Shown here: positions 34,690-44,655 of the stretch, in pieces
Position numbering within the stretch: the first letter of the stretch is position 1
Layout of the letters: each line of letters begins with the position of its first letter
Source: Zetaproteobacteria bacterium CG_4_9_14_3_um_filter_54_145
GTDB lineage: Bacteria; Pseudomonadota; Zetaproteobacteria; Mariprofundales; Mariprofundaceae
Direction: 5' to 3'
Assembly: GCA_002791575.1 (NCBI GenBank)
Contig: PFXI01000041.1
Location: 1 to 45,271, forward strand
Length of the DNA stretch: 45,271 nucleotides
The notes under the pieces: model-generated
The model's input: the letters and a program-made list of their open reading frames with translations, nothing else
What the model was told of the DNA's origin: nothing
Database searches by the model: none
Translations under genes and position numbers: made by a program

Positions 34690-36026
34690 ACCGGCTCTCC
34701 TCCGCCCTTCTTCTGCTCACCCTGTTTGCCGGCACGCATCGATGCCAGCCAATCCATACGCTCGCGCAGTGTGCGCTCAAAGCCGCGTGCAACCGGCCTG
34801 TAGAGCGTGGGCTTACCCAGCTCCGCCGGAAAATGCTGCTGGTTCACCACCGCATGGTCATCATTGTGAGCGTATTGATAACCGGCCCCGTGACCAAGCT
34901 TCTGCATCAGTTTTGTCGGCGCATTGCGCAAATGCATCGGTACCTCTGCCGCTCGGGTCTGGCCGGCCAGCTTCCTTGCTTCTTTCTCCGCCATATAGGC
35001 GGCATTGCTCTTGGCAGATAGAGCCAGATAGATCGCTGCCTCAAACAGACCCTGCTCGCCTTCAGGCGAGCCGAGAATCTCATACATGCGGTGCGCATCC
35101 AGCGTAATATTTAGCGCTTTCGGATCGGCCAGCCCGATATCTTCCGTAGCCATACGAATCAAGCGCCGGGCGATATAGAGTGGCTGCTCTCCAGCCTCCA
35201 GCATGCGCGCCAGCCAGTAGACCGCCGCATCGGCATCGGAATCACGGATACATTTATGCAGAGCTGAAATCAGATCGTAGTGCGCATCGCCATCACGGTC
35301 ATAGCGGGCTGCACGCCGCAGGCTCTGCTGCTGCACAGCCGCCAGTGACCAGTGACGCAAAGGATCCGCCTGATACAGCGACTCAAGCGCATTCAGCGCG
35401 TAACGGGCATCTCCATCGCTGTTTTCCGCCAGCCAGCCAAGTGCATCATCATCAATGGTGAAGTTGGAGGTATCATTGCCCAGATAGCGGCATGCTCGTG
35501 CCAGAATAGTCGCCACATCCGTCGCCTGCAGCGGCTTGAGCACAATAACACGACAACGCGAGAGCAGCGCATTATTCAGTGAGAAGGAGGGGTTTTCCGT
35601 GGTCGCCCCGACAAGTACCAGCGTGCCGTCCTCGATACAGGGCAGCAGCACATCCTGCTGTGCCTTGTTAAAGCGGTGAATTTCATCGAGAAACAGTAAC
35701 CAGGTCTGGCCGGCTGATCTGGCACGGCGGATTACATCCTGCACTTCCGCCTTGCCGGCGGAGACTGCCGACAACTGCACAAACGGGATACCGGCAGCAT
35801 CGGCCATCAAGGTGGCCAGTGTGGTTTTACCTACTCCCGGCGGCCCCCAGAATATGCAGGAGCAGCAACGCTTCTCCTTCACCATCGTGGCAAACCAGGA
35901 ATCATCTCCGGTCAGATCTGACTGTCCAGCCACATCCTGCAGTGAACTCGGGCGAATCCGATAGGCCAGCGGCACGGAGACGTCAGCTGCAGCAACGCTG
36001 TCTAGCAGTGAAGCCTGCTTACCCAC
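34686..36026 (-). CDS. rarA: Replication-associated recombination ATPase RarA (MgsA)
   Basis: 446 aa, like E. coli RarA (447 aa). An AAA+ ATPase of the clamp-loader type that acts at stalled replication forks. Walker A is WGPPGVGKTTLA, Walker B LLFLDEIHRFNK, sensor 1 GATTENPSF, and the arginine finger region LLSRCRV. The C-terminal MgsA domain has HYDLISALHKCIRDSDADAA and VPMHLRNAPTKLM. I choose GTG at 36026, which has AAGG five bases upstream and lies just after the fadL-like stop; the frame is open to 36125 but that part overlaps the upstream gene and lacks similarity. ATGA overlap with crcB. Confidence 0.93.
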   Translation of the reverse strand: MGKQASLLDSVAAADVSVPLAYRIRPSSLQDVAGQSDLTGDDSWFATMVKEKRCCSCIFWGPPGVGKTTLATLMADAAGIPFVQLSAVSAGKAEVQDVIRRARSAGQTWLLFLDEIHRFNKAQQDVLLPCIEDGTLVLVGATTENPSFSLNNALLSRCRVIVLKPLQATDVATILARACRYLGNDTSNFTIDDDALGWLAENSDGDARYALNALESLYQADPLRHWSLAAVQQQSLRRAARYDRDGDAHYDLISALHKCIRDSDADAAVYWLARMLEAGEQPLYIARRLIRMATEDIGLADPKALNITLDAHRMYEILGSPEGEQGLFEAAIYLALSAKSNAAYMAEKEARKLAGQTRAAEVPMHLRNAPTKLMQKLGHGAGYQYAHNDDHAVVNQQHFPAELGKPTLYRPVARGFERTLRERMDWLASMRAGKQGEQKKGGGEPV

Positions 36027-36033
36027 CGATGCC

Positions 36034-37137
36034 TTAATTGAATTGGTTGGAAACAGTGAACACGACGCTCTGCCGGCGATCACGGTAGTTACCGGCATAG
36101 GCTCCTGTAGCTGTTTTCTTCGCATAAAAGGTATACTGGTAGGCTAGGTCGACATGCAGCCCGAACACATCACCGCCACCGCCAAGGCTGACCCGATGGC
36201 CATCCTGATCGGCGATTAGCGGATTGTAGTTGCGGGTGCGATTGGCGCCCTGATCATAGGCATAACCGATGCGAACCTGAGTATTTTCGCGCCAGGTCCA
36301 TGTCAGACCGACCATCGCAGTCAGCGTATCACGCAGGTCCAGTGTGTTGGTCTGGGCATTTACCCCTGTCACATTAATACCTTTCAGTACAGACCAGCGG
36401 GACCATTTCAGATCCGTTTCCATGTGCCATACATCTGAGAAATCATGTGCAATCGCCACAGTCACCTGATCAGGCAACTTGAATGAGAGCGTATCATTGG
36501 ACTTGGTCATACTGATGTTGGCGCCGGAGCGGTAAACAGCGCCGAGTGACCAGGCGGGCAGTGGCTTCCACAACAGCGAGGCATGGCCGCCGAAGCTTGC
36601 GACATCCGTACCTTTGAAGTTTTTCGTACCCTGCGACAGCGTCGCACGTGTAATATACCAGTCGCCACCCATGCCAACAGCCAGACTGCTGTCAATCGCA
36701 TAAACCAGATCGGCTGTCGTATGATCCACAGTCAGCTTGCCCACACCTGAAGCCGCCCCGAAAGCATCACTCCAGTTGTTGTTGGCAGCGTAGAGCGGCG
36801 AGAAACCGATACCGGCAGCAAGACGACCATCACGTGGCACCCAGGCTGCATAGAATTGTCCGAAAGTCGGTTCCGTACCGGTGTTCGAGGCTACACCGCC
36901 GGGAATTTTCACCGATGAGTTGCGAAAGCTCAGATCAATGCCGCCGGCAACTGTCACTCCCGGCTGCCAGGCAATACCGGACGGGTTATAGGCCAGCGCC
37001 GAGGCATCATTAGCAGTTGCGGCAAAGGCATTGGATACGCCTGCTCCTGCCGCAGACTGGTTTACCTGTTCAAAGCCGCCGGCATGGGCCGCAGCAGCAT
37101 ACGAACATGCGGCAATAAAAATAAACAATCGTTTCAT
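36034..37137 (-). CDS. OmpP1/FadL-family outer-membrane protein
   Basis: 367 aa. A signal peptide (MKRLFIFIAACSYAAAAHA) is followed by the FadL N-terminal plug pattern GGFEQVNQSAAGAGVSNA, then ATANDASALAYNPSGIAW, and many amphipathic strands ending in FTVSNQFN with a C-terminal aromatic region. FadL-type channels carry long-chain fatty acids or other hydrophobic compounds across the outer membrane; the substrate here is not known. It is somewhat shorter than E. coli FadL (446 aa). It sits 11 bp after lolA in the same run, which is unusual company for a porin. Confidence 0.88.
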   Translation of the reverse strand: MKRLFIFIAACSYAAAAHAGGFEQVNQSAAGAGVSNAFAATANDASALAYNPSGIAWQPGVTVAGGIDLSFRNSSVKIPGGVASNTGTEPTFGQFYAAWVPRDGRLAAGIGFSPLYAANNNWSDAFGAASGVGKLTVDHTTADLVYAIDSSLAVGMGGDWYITRATLSQGTKNFKGTDVASFGGHASLLWKPLPAWSLGAVYRSGANISMTKSNDTLSFKLPDQVTVAIAHDFSDVWHMETDLKWSRWSVLKGINVTGVNAQTNTLDLRDTLTAMVGLTWTWRENTQVRIGYAYDQGANRTRNYNPLIADQDGHRVSLGGGGDVFGLHVDLAYQYTFYAKKTATGAYAGNYRDRRQSVVFTVSNQFN

Positions 37138-37148
37138 GATTAAGGTCC

Positions 37149-37826
37149 TTATTCGCTGACTGTTGAACGCAGATCAAGCACATCCACGCCGTCAGGCGGG
37201 GTGAAGCTAAATAGTTTCTCGGCAGGTGCAACGTAAGAGCAATCCGACAGGTGCATCATATTGCGGTTGCCCAGCAAATCCTGTCGTTCAATATAAACCA
37301 GATTACCTTGAAGCGAGAAACCCAACCATACCTGCGGGGCATCGGTGACCTGAACCTTGAAGCGGTGAATATTGCGTTCAGCGTCAAAACTGCGCTCGAC
37401 AACCCTGATATCGGCCAGCGGCACACGGCCGTCAAGCAGCTTCATCACCACCGGATTGATCGTTTCCAGATCTGTCAGTCGCTCGGCCTGCAGCAGATCC
37501 GGTTCATAATGCCAGATCACCTGCCCGTCACCGACATAGAGCTGGTCATAGGGCTTGCGGTACTGCCAGCGAAAATGGCCGGGCTTAAGGATGGCAAGAT
37601 CACCCGAGTAGTGTTTGCCACCACCATCGGAAAACTCCATCAGCTGATCAAAACGGCAGGCGAAACCCCGCTGCGTTGCCAGTCGCTCAATGCTATTGGT
37701 AAAGGAGAGCCCCTTCTCCTGCCCATCGAGCTGCCAATCCTGTTTTACTGTCGCTGCAGAAGCAGATGTAATGCACAACAGCATCGCACTACAGAGTAGT
37801 GCCGCACTCAGTCTACTGAGACTCAT
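37149..37826 (-). CDS. lolA: Outer-membrane lipoprotein carrier LolA
   Basis: 225 aa. The periplasmic chaperone that carries lipoproteins from LolCDE to the outer membrane. A signal peptide (LCSAMLLCITSASA) precedes the half-barrel fold with HYSGDLAILKPGHFRWQY, QVIWHYEPDLLQAE and NRNMMHLSDC; the C-terminal FSFTPPDGVDVLD is the LolA signature. The ATG overlaps the ftsK stop by 4 bp, the ftsK-lolA order found in many proteobacteria. Confidence 0.93.
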   Translation of the reverse strand: MSLSRLSAALLCSAMLLCITSASAATVKQDWQLDGQEKGLSFTNSIERLATQRGFACRFDQLMEFSDGGGKHYSGDLAILKPGHFRWQYRKPYDQLYVGDGQVIWHYEPDLLQAERLTDLETINPVVMKLLDGRVPLADIRVVERSFDAERNIHRFKVQVTDAPQVWLGFSLQGNLVYIERQDLLGNRNMMHLSDCSYVAPAEKLFSFTPPDGVDVLDLRSTVSE

Positions 37827-40036
37827 TCGATCACCCCGCCGCCATCGCTACCTGATCGGGCAAGTACCTTGCGCAGACCACCGGAGCCCGGTGGTGTCAC
37901 CAACCCCTCGCGCTCCATCTGCTCAACCAGTCGGCTGGCCCTGTTGTAACCGATGCGCAGGTAACGCTGCACCATCGATACCGAACAGGAACCTTTTTCT
38001 ATGACCAGCGCCGCCGCTTCATCATATTTTTCATCGTGCTCATCATCACCTGCTCCACCACCCGGGCCGCTGGCAGCATCGGCCACACTGGCGATCTCGA
38101 ACACCTCTTCGCGGTAGTCCGGTGCGCCCTGCCCTTTCAGATGCTCAACCAGCTCCAGCACTTCAGCATCAGAGACAAAGGCACCATGCACGCGGCGCAG
38201 ATCGCGACTACCACTGAGAAAGAGGCTGTCGCCATGACCGAGCAGCTGCTCGGCACCCATCTGGTCAAGAATCGTGCGCGAGTCGATTTTGGAGGAGACC
38301 TGAAAAGACAAACGACTGGGCAGATTGGCTTTAATCAGACCGGTAATAACATCTACACTGGGGCGCTGGGTGGCCAGAATCAGGTGCAGGCCGGCAGCAC
38401 GCGCCTTTTGCGCAATGCGGCAGATTGCCTGTTCCACCTCTTTGCCGGCCACCATCATCAGGTCGGCCAACTCATCGATGATAATAACAATCATCGGCAG
38501 TCGCTCCGTCCCCTCCTGCTTCTCGGCTGACTTGTTATAACCGTCGATATTACGCACCTTGGCATCGCTCATCAGCTGATAGCGGCGTTCCATCTCGTAG
38601 ACGGCCCAGGCAAGCGCCTTGGCAGCCTTGTGCGGGTTGGTCACCACAGGCACCAACAGATGCGGAATATCATCGTAGACCGATAACTCCAGCATTTTAG
38701 GATCGACCAGAATCATACGCAGATCCTGCGGCGTGCAGGTCATCAGCATCGAGCAGATCATCGCATTGACCGCCACCGACTTACCGGAACCGGTTGTACC
38801 GGCCACCAGCAGATGCGGCATTTTGGCAAGGTCCGCCACCACCGGCTGACCGGAGATATCCACGCCCATCGCCATCGGCAATTGCAGCTTCTTGTTGGCA
38901 AACTCGGTACTGGAAAGTACCTGATGCATGACTACCATTTCCCGTATCTCATTGGGAATTTCTATCCCGATCACACTCTTGCCGGGAATATTGCCAGCCA
39001 CACGTACACTGATCGCCGACATGGAGCGAGCCAGATCGTCCTGCAGCGCCACAATGCGGTTGACCTTGGTACCGGGCGACGGTTCGAGTTCAAACTGGGT
39101 GACCACCGGCCCGGGTTGTACGGCTACAACCTTACCCTCCACCCGGTAGTCCAGCAGCTTCTTCTCCAGCATGCGGGCAACAGCCTGCAGTGTCTGCGGG
39201 TCCTGTTCGCGGTGCGTGCTTTCGCCACGATCAAACAGTGCCAGCGAAGGCAGCTTGAACCCGGAACCGGCCGGTTCATTGAAGGCCAGCTCTGTCTGTT
39301 GATCGACTTTAGCACGGCGGGAGACCTTGACCTTGGCAACCGACGCGACTTCCGCTTCGGACTCGGCAATATGTACAGGGCGTGTCGTACGTACCTTTTT
39401 GCGCTCCACACGCGCTTCAATACGATCCTTTCGCTCCGCTGCGCGGGTCAACATGCGCCTGACCTGCGCCAGCAACCAGGAAAAAGCCGAACAGATCCAC
39501 ATATACAGCTGCTTGAGCAGCGCCATCAATGAGCAGTGCGTAGCGGTTACGCCCGCACTGAGCAGTAGTGCCGCCAGCAAGACATCGCGACCGACATCGC
39601 CCAGAGCAAGATCAACCGTCTGGCTCAGCATTGAGCCCAACGCCCCGCCGGAGCCGGCCGGTAAGGCCAGCAGATCCATGGCGCTGCCTGACGGCAGATG
39701 TGCGTGCAACAGCGCCGCTACAGCCAGGATAACCGGCAACCAGAACAGCGACGTCCAGCCGACCAGCCACGGCTTAATACCCCAGGCCATACGCGCGATG
39801 AGCACTGCCAGCAGCAGCACCCAGCCCCAGGCGGCATAACCGAAGAGCTGGTAGATAAAGTCGGCAATATAGGCCCCGGCAATACCGGCCAGATTGCTGG
39901 CTGCTACCTGTGTTTCGTGGTTCAATGACGGGTCATGCGGTGAAAAGCTGGCCATAGCCAGTACCATCACAATAACCACCCCGGCCATCAGCAATGCCAG
40001 AGACTCGCGCGCAAGCAGACGAACATTCAAAGGCAC
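37823..40036 (-). CDS. ftsK: DNA translocase FtsK (cell division)
   Basis: 737 aa from GTG 40036. It couples chromosome dimer resolution to septation. Order: four N-terminal membrane helices (about 5-185), a short basic linker, the alpha domain (VQPGPVVTQFELEPSPGTKV), the beta ATPase with Walker A GTTGSGKSVAVNA and Walker B IIIDELADLMM, QKARAAGLHLILATQRPSVD, and a C-terminal gamma winged helix (SVSMVQRYLRIGYNRASRLV) that reads KOPS sites. The linker is much shorter than in E. coli (1329 aa). I place the start at the GTG that overlaps the rnj stop (TAGTG); the frame is open to 40093 but that stretch lies over rnj. It overlaps lolA by 4 bp. Confidence 0.94.
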   Translation of the reverse strand: MPLNVRLLARESLALLMAGVVIVMVLAMASFSPHDPSLNHETQVAASNLAGIAGAYIADFIYQLFGYAAWGWVLLLAVLIARMAWGIKPWLVGWTSLFWLPVILAVAALLHAHLPSGSAMDLLALPAGSGGALGSMLSQTVDLALGDVGRDVLLAALLLSAGVTATHCSLMALLKQLYMWICSAFSWLLAQVRRMLTRAAERKDRIEARVERKKVRTTRPVHIAESEAEVASVAKVKVSRRAKVDQQTELAFNEPAGSGFKLPSLALFDRGESTHREQDPQTLQAVARMLEKKLLDYRVEGKVVAVQPGPVVTQFELEPSPGTKVNRIVALQDDLARSMSAISVRVAGNIPGKSVIGIEIPNEIREMVVMHQVLSSTEFANKKLQLPMAMGVDISGQPVVADLAKMPHLLVAGTTGSGKSVAVNAMICSMLMTCTPQDLRMILVDPKMLELSVYDDIPHLLVPVVTNPHKAAKALAWAVYEMERRYQLMSDAKVRNIDGYNKSAEKQEGTERLPMIVIIIDELADLMMVAGKEVEQAICRIAQKARAAGLHLILATQRPSVDVITGLIKANLPSRLSFQVSSKIDSRTILDQMGAEQLLGHGDSLFLSGSRDLRRVHGAFVSDAEVLELVEHLKGQGAPDYREEVFEIASVADAASGPGGGAGDDEHDEKYDEAAALVIEKGSCSVSMVQRYLRIGYNRASRLVEQMEREGLVTPPGSGGLRKVLARSGSDGGGVIE

Positions 40037-41694
40037 TAGATTGCTACCACCACAGGCAGAACCATCGGCCTGCGTCCCAGCCTGCGCTTGCACCAGCGGC
40101 GCAGAAACAGACGCACCTCTTCCTTGGTTGCATCCAGATCAGCCAGCAGCTCTTGATCCAGGCCGCCCATAAAGCTGGCCAGATCATGCGCTGCATCGGC
40201 CAGCACATCTTCACTGACACTTTCATGCAGTACACCGCGCGCTTCCAGCTCCGGCAGCGATAGCAGCGTACCCTCATGGCGACTGAATATGACCGTCGCC
40301 GAAATCATGCCATCTTCCGCCAGAAAGCGGCGATCACGCAGCACAAAGCCGTCGATCTCATCACGGCTCTCACCATCGACAAAAATTGCCCCTGCATGGA
40401 AGTCCGGCCCGGGCCTGATGCCTGCAGAGTCCAGCTCTACGGAGTGGCCGTTCTCGGCAATGATCGTACGCTCGAATGCGACACCGGTAGCCACAGCCAG
40501 ATCGCGATGTTCCATCAGATTACGGAACTCCCCGTGTACAGGATAAAAATACTTCGGCCGGGTCAGCTGAATCATCATTTTCAACTCATGAGCCTGAGCA
40601 TGGCCGGAGACATGCACCGACGCCTGACCGGCATGCAGAATGCGCGCACCGCGCCTGTAGATATGGTTGTAGAGGCCGGCAATCACCCGCTCATTGCCGG
40701 GAATATTACTGGATGAAAAGATCACCAGATCACCCTCTCCCAGCTTTACACCGGTAAAGCGGCCATGGGCAATACGTCCCACTGCCGCACGTGATTCGCC
40801 CTGCGAGCCGGTGGCAATAATCAACAACTGATGATCGGCGACACTCTGCGACTGTTTGATATCCACAAAGGTGCCGGCCGGAATATTCAGACGTTTCAGA
40901 TCCTGGGCGATGCTCATATTGCGTTCCAGACTGCGTCCGGCAACCGATACACGGCGCCCGCAGGCAATGGCTGCATCCACGATCTGCTGGATACGGAACA
41001 TATTGGAAGCAAATGTGGTTACCACCACCTTGCCCTTGCATTGCGACACAGCCTGTCTGATTGCCGGCCCCACAATACGCTCGGAGGGACCGCTACCCGA
41101 GCGCGTGGCATTGGTGGAGTCAGAGGCGAGTAGTACCACACCCTGATCTCCCAGTTGGGAGAAGCGGTGCAGTGCTGATGCGCGCCCGTCGATCGGTGCC
41201 GGATCGAATTTAAAATCGCCGGTATGAATAATCACACCCAGCACCGTATGAATAGCAACCGACACGGCATCCATAATCGAGTGTGTTACAGGCACCCCTT
41301 CCACCTGGAACGGACCGATGGGAATGGTCGTACCATCTTCGGGCAGGGCATGCAGATCACCCTTGTATTTGGTTTCAGACAGTTTTGACCTCACCAGCGC
41401 CAGCGTCACTTCCGTGCCATAGACCGGCAATTTCAGGCGCGGCAGCAGTATCGGTACACCGCCGATATGATCTTCATGACCATGCGTCAGGATCAACGCA
41501 TGAATGTTAAGACCCAACTCGTCCAGAGCCGCAATATCCGGCACCACAATATCCACACCATGCTGCCCGGGCTCCGGAAACCCCATGCCGCAGTCAACAA
41601 TCACCGCATCATCATCGACGGCATACACCATCATATTCTTGCCAAATTCTCCAACGCCACCGAACGGAAAACAGCGAAGTACCGGATCACTCAT
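40036..41694 (-). CDS. rnj: Ribonuclease J
   Basis: 552 aa. A metallo-beta-lactamase/beta-CASP enzyme with 5'-exonuclease and endonuclease activity in RNA processing. The zinc motif H-x-H-x-D-H is THGHEDHIGG near residue 75; HTGDFKFDP and LLASDSTNA are further MBL motifs. The beta-CASP part shows VVTTFASNMFRIQ and FSSSNIPGNE, and HVSGHAQAHELKMMI with PKYFYPVHGEFR carries the last ligands. A C-terminal domain (about 460-552) completes it. RNase J is common in Firmicutes, Alphaproteobacteria and some deep branches but rare in Gammaproteobacteria, which gives a hint on taxonomy. AAGGAG lies before the ATG, and a good promoter candidate sits 34 bp upstream. Confidence 0.95.
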   Translation of the reverse strand: MSDPVLRCFPFGGVGEFGKNMMVYAVDDDAVIVDCGMGFPEPGQHGVDIVVPDIAALDELGLNIHALILTHGHEDHIGGVPILLPRLKLPVYGTEVTLALVRSKLSETKYKGDLHALPEDGTTIPIGPFQVEGVPVTHSIMDAVSVAIHTVLGVIIHTGDFKFDPAPIDGRASALHRFSQLGDQGVVLLASDSTNATRSGSGPSERIVGPAIRQAVSQCKGKVVVTTFASNMFRIQQIVDAAIACGRRVSVAGRSLERNMSIAQDLKRLNIPAGTFVDIKQSQSVADHQLLIIATGSQGESRAAVGRIAHGRFTGVKLGEGDLVIFSSSNIPGNERVIAGLYNHIYRRGARILHAGQASVHVSGHAQAHELKMMIQLTRPKYFYPVHGEFRNLMEHRDLAVATGVAFERTIIAENGHSVELDSAGIRPGPDFHAGAIFVDGESRDEIDGFVLRDRRFLAEDGMISATVIFSRHEGTLLSLPELEARGVLHESVSEDVLADAAHDLASFMGGLDQELLADLDATKEEVRLFLRRWCKRRLGRRPMVLPVVVAI

Positions 41695-41727
41695 GTAAAC
41701 TCCTTGTAAGGCCTTATCATTTCATTT

Positions 41728-41756
41728 GCTATACGGGATGCCGTGCGCCTTGTCAC
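41728..41756 (-). promoter_or_regulatory. Sigma-70-type promoter candidate for rnj
   Basis: On the minus strand GTGACA (41756-41751, five of six to TTGACA) and TATAGC (41733-41728, four of six to TATAAT) are separated by exactly 17 bp. Transcription would start about 25-30 bases before the rnj ATG and could cover rnj-ftsK-lolA-fadL-rarA-crcB-murI. Confidence 0.5.
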
Positions 41757-41776
41757 AGCTCACCCGTCAATCTTGT

Positions 41777-42358
41777 TTATGCCGCGCCGCGACTGCCCGG
41801 TTTAATCGCAGGCAGTCCGCCATCGGCGCATAATGGGCAGGTATCGGCAGCATAGGTCTCTACATCCAGACTCAGTGCTGTTGCATATGGCACATCAAAG
41901 CGCCCATCGACTCCCGGTGCCCGGTCGACCACGGCCAACACCTTCACCGGCACCCCGCCATGCTCGCGGACGACAGCCATGCACTCGCGCACTGAACCGC
42001 CCGTGGTAATCACATCCTCAACCACCAGTAGCCTGCTACCTGAAGGGATGGAGAAGCCGCGACGCAGTTGCATCTCGCCCTCCTTGCGTTCGGTAAACAG
42101 AAATGGCTTGTTCATTTGACGCGCCACTTCCTGGCCGATCACCAGTCCGCCGATGGCCGGAGCCACCACCATATCAATCGTCGAGGCATCCACCTTTTTG
42201 ATCAGCTCACGAGCCAGTGCCGTGGCGTTTTCCAGGTCCATCAGCACCAGTGCCGATTGCAGATAGCGCGCAGAGTGGCGCCCACTGGATAGAATAAAGT
42301 GGCCATTGAGCAGCGCTCCGGCATTTTCATACATGGCCAACAATTCATTCTCGTTCAT
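41777..42358 (-). CDS. pyrE: Orotate phosphoribosyltransferase
   Basis: 193 aa. It makes orotidine 5'-phosphate from orotate and PRPP in pyrimidine synthesis. The PRPP loop is LLVVEDVITTGGS; FILSSGRHSARYLQ and KPFLFTERKEG (with the catalytic-loop Lys/Glu) are in place. The tail CPLCADGGLPAIKPGSRG is the C-x-x-C form found in many bacteria. Start at the ATG 42358, five bases after AGGG; the adjacent ATG at 42361 is too close to it. It lies 82 bp upstream of rnj, on the same strand but separated by a promoter candidate. A 7-bp hairpin (GCCGCAA/TTGCGGC) at 42403-42420 lies in its leader. Confidence 0.94.
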   Translation of the reverse strand: MNENELLAMYENAGALLNGHFILSSGRHSARYLQSALVLMDLENATALARELIKKVDASTIDMVVAPAIGGLVIGQEVARQMNKPFLFTERKEGEMQLRRGFSIPSGSRLLVVEDVITTGGSVRECMAVVREHGGVPVKVLAVVDRAPGVDGRFDVPYATALSLDVETYAADTCPLCADGGLPAIKPGSRGAA

Positions 42359-42402
42359 CATATCCCTCGTTTCCGGCCGGTTCTGACAGCCAAAGCCTAA
42401 CC

Positions 42403-42420
42403 GCCGCAATATTTTGCGGC
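42403..42420 (-). promoter_or_regulatory. Small hairpin in the pyrE leader
   Basis: GCCGCAA and TTGCGGC pair over 7 bp around a 4-nt loop, 45 bp before the pyrE start. On the minus strand it is followed by GGTTAGGC, not a U-run, so it does not look like the UTP-sensing attenuator known before E. coli pyrE. Its function is unknown. Confidence 0.35.
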
Positions 42421-42540
42421 AGTGTAACAGGTTCACCCTTGTGGCAGAACCTTACACCTTGAATCAGGTATATTCGCTATTAATTTCTATTGCAGAATCA
42501 GCACGGAGAGGGTGGAAAAAGATCCGGCAAGGAAGGCTGA

Positions 42541-44567
42541 TTAATCGTAGGTATAGCTCACCTGAGCATAGTAGCGTTGCGAAATTCTTGCAGCGTAGCC
42601 GACAATACTGTCGGTATTACTCTGGTAGGAGGCCTGCAGCATGTCCTGACCGATCAGGCTGATCTCCAGATTCTCAACCGGCTTCCAGGCCAGGCGCATA
42701 TCCAGTCGGTGATAACCGTTAATATCACCCTCACGAAACGGACCGGTGAAATAGAGATTGGCATCGAACTCGATATTTTTCACCGGATTCAGCCCGACAC
42801 CAAGATGGAACCGGTTGGCAGGATCCTGCCCCTTGTTCGAGCGTACGGTCCAGATGGTTTCACCATCCTTGACCGGGTAATCGGTGTAAACCTGATGCAG
42901 ATAGGTATAGGAGCCCTTCAGCGTCAGCCACTGCCATGGATTGTAGCGGAAGTTGGCCTCAAAACCGTCGCCTTCGCCATTCAATACATTGGTCAGATAT
43001 TCCGGGATGACACCGCTAATAATATAGGGATTGGTAGCACTGCGATCCTGCCATGTATCCAGCACACCTTTATAGCGAATCTTGAAGGCAGTCAGCTCAA
43101 TAAGGCTCTCCTCCACCGGGCGCAGGCGGGCTCCGACTTCATAGGAGAGCACTTTTTCTGTCTTGGCCACACCCGAACCAACCTGCCTGACCAGCTTGCC
43201 GGCTGACCTTCTCAGGTTCCACTGCAGTCCGTTCTCCATATCATTGGGCGTACGTGCCGCCTCTGATGCAGAGATCCAGAGTGCCCAGCTCTCATCGGAG
43301 ACAATGGCGCGGGCGCTGGGCTGGTAGACCCAACTGGTGTAGGAGTTGCGCTCCATTTTCAAGCCGCCGATAATACGAAACTGGCCGTCAAACAGTCGCA
43401 GTTCATCATTGACAAAGAAAGAGGTCAGCTTGGTGGTGCGACTGGGCAGTTTAAACTGCGGCGTATCGCTCACATGCGTCCGCAAACGGCGGATATTGGT
43501 ACCCAGAGATATATTCTGACGCAGCAGATCGTTAAAATCGATCTGGAAATCACCGTCAAAAGTTTCCTTCTGCTCGCGCGTGACCTGCGTGTGCAGTTTA
43601 TACTGATCGTAAAATAACTGCCCCTTGAACAGGATATCCGGCATCAGGGCTGTCTCCAGCCGGAGCACCAGATTCTTGCCATTGAAACCGTTGTTACCGA
43701 TATACTCCTGGGCTAATTGAGCCGGTATGCTGACATCCGGCATCCAGTAACCTGATAGGCATCACCATGCAGTGTCACTCTGGTCGATCTGTCCGCACCC
43801 CAGTCGAGTCGGAAGCCCTGTTGATTCATACGTCTGAAATCCGGCGTATTTTCACCCTTGCGGTAGAGTGAGGGGTGTGCCGCTCCGCCCTGCGTTGGGA
43901 GCCCGCCACCACGCAACTCATTCATGGCATAGAACCTGTAATCCATGTTGCCGGCATGCGAACCGAAGCTGATATTACCGAAACCCTTGTCTGCTGTGCC
44001 GCCGCCGCCGGTGATACGCAATCCCTGCGATGCACCTGCACTTTTGGTGATGATATTGATCACGCCATTAACAGCATTGGAACCCCAGATAGCACCGCCC
44101 GGTCCGCGTACGATCTCAATGCGCTCAATATCTTCAAGCGGGTAGTTCTGAGCCACCCACCAGACACCGGAAAAGGTGGTCGTATAAATCGGCCGCCCAT
44201 CAACCATAACCAGCAGCAGATCTGTGAAAAAATCTGTCTGTCCGCGAATGCCGATCTGAAACTGGTTCATATTCGACTGTGACACCTGCAGTCCCGGCGC
44301 AAGCCTCAGCGCATCGGGAATACTTCTGGCTCCCGAACGGCGAATATCGTCGCTGCTGATCACGAATACGGCACCAGCCGTACCCATATACTTCTCTTCA
44401 TGCTTGGAGAGAGTCGTCACCTTGACGTTGACCAGCTCATCAATACTCATGGAGAGCAGATCATCCGGGGAGTAGCGATCCGCAGCCAAAGCCGGCAAGC
44501 AGAGCCCGGGCACAAGCAGCAGTAAAAACAAAAACCTTGAGCACACTGAACTGTTACTTAAATACAT
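42541..44567 (-). pseudogene. TonB-dependent receptor, interrupted by one frameshift
   Basis: An outer-membrane receptor for energised uptake. The N-terminal part (44567 to about 43745) has a signal peptide (FLFLLLLVPGLCLPALAA), SIDELVNVKVTTLSKHEE, and the plug domain with RSIPDALRLAPGLQVSQ, VMVDGRPIY, IERIEIVRGPGGAIWGSNAV and VINIITK. The C-terminal part (about 43743 to 42541) is a complete beta-barrel that ends in RYYAQVSYTYD with the terminal aromatic pattern. Together they give about 675 aa, a normal size. The frames join at about 43741-43745, where DAYQVTG should run into MPDVSIPAQ; one base is missing or two are extra. The plug type (S-I-x-E-L, then ISSDDIRRSGA) is common near sensor kinases in environmental bacteria. 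The substrate is unknown, and no Fur box is seen upstream. Confidence 0.85.
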
Positions 44568-44655
44568 CCCTCTCCCCACTGCGTTGTAACCAGACCACAT
44601 ATCCCAGCAAGTTCCACGCCAAAACAGACAACCATAGCCATGCAGAGAACAGAAG

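Noticed and set aside
34690-34720. Fluoride riboswitch before crcB
   Set aside because: crcB overlaps rarA by 4 bp inside an operon; no leader is available.
36027-36125. Upstream extension of rarA
   Set aside because: It overlaps the 3' end of the FadL-like gene in another frame and has no similarity to RarA; GTG at 36026 has a ribosome-binding site.
44568-44655. Fur box or cobalamin riboswitch before the TonB receptor
   Set aside because: The 88-bp gap shows no 19-bp Fur-like palindrome and is too short for a cobalamin riboswitch.
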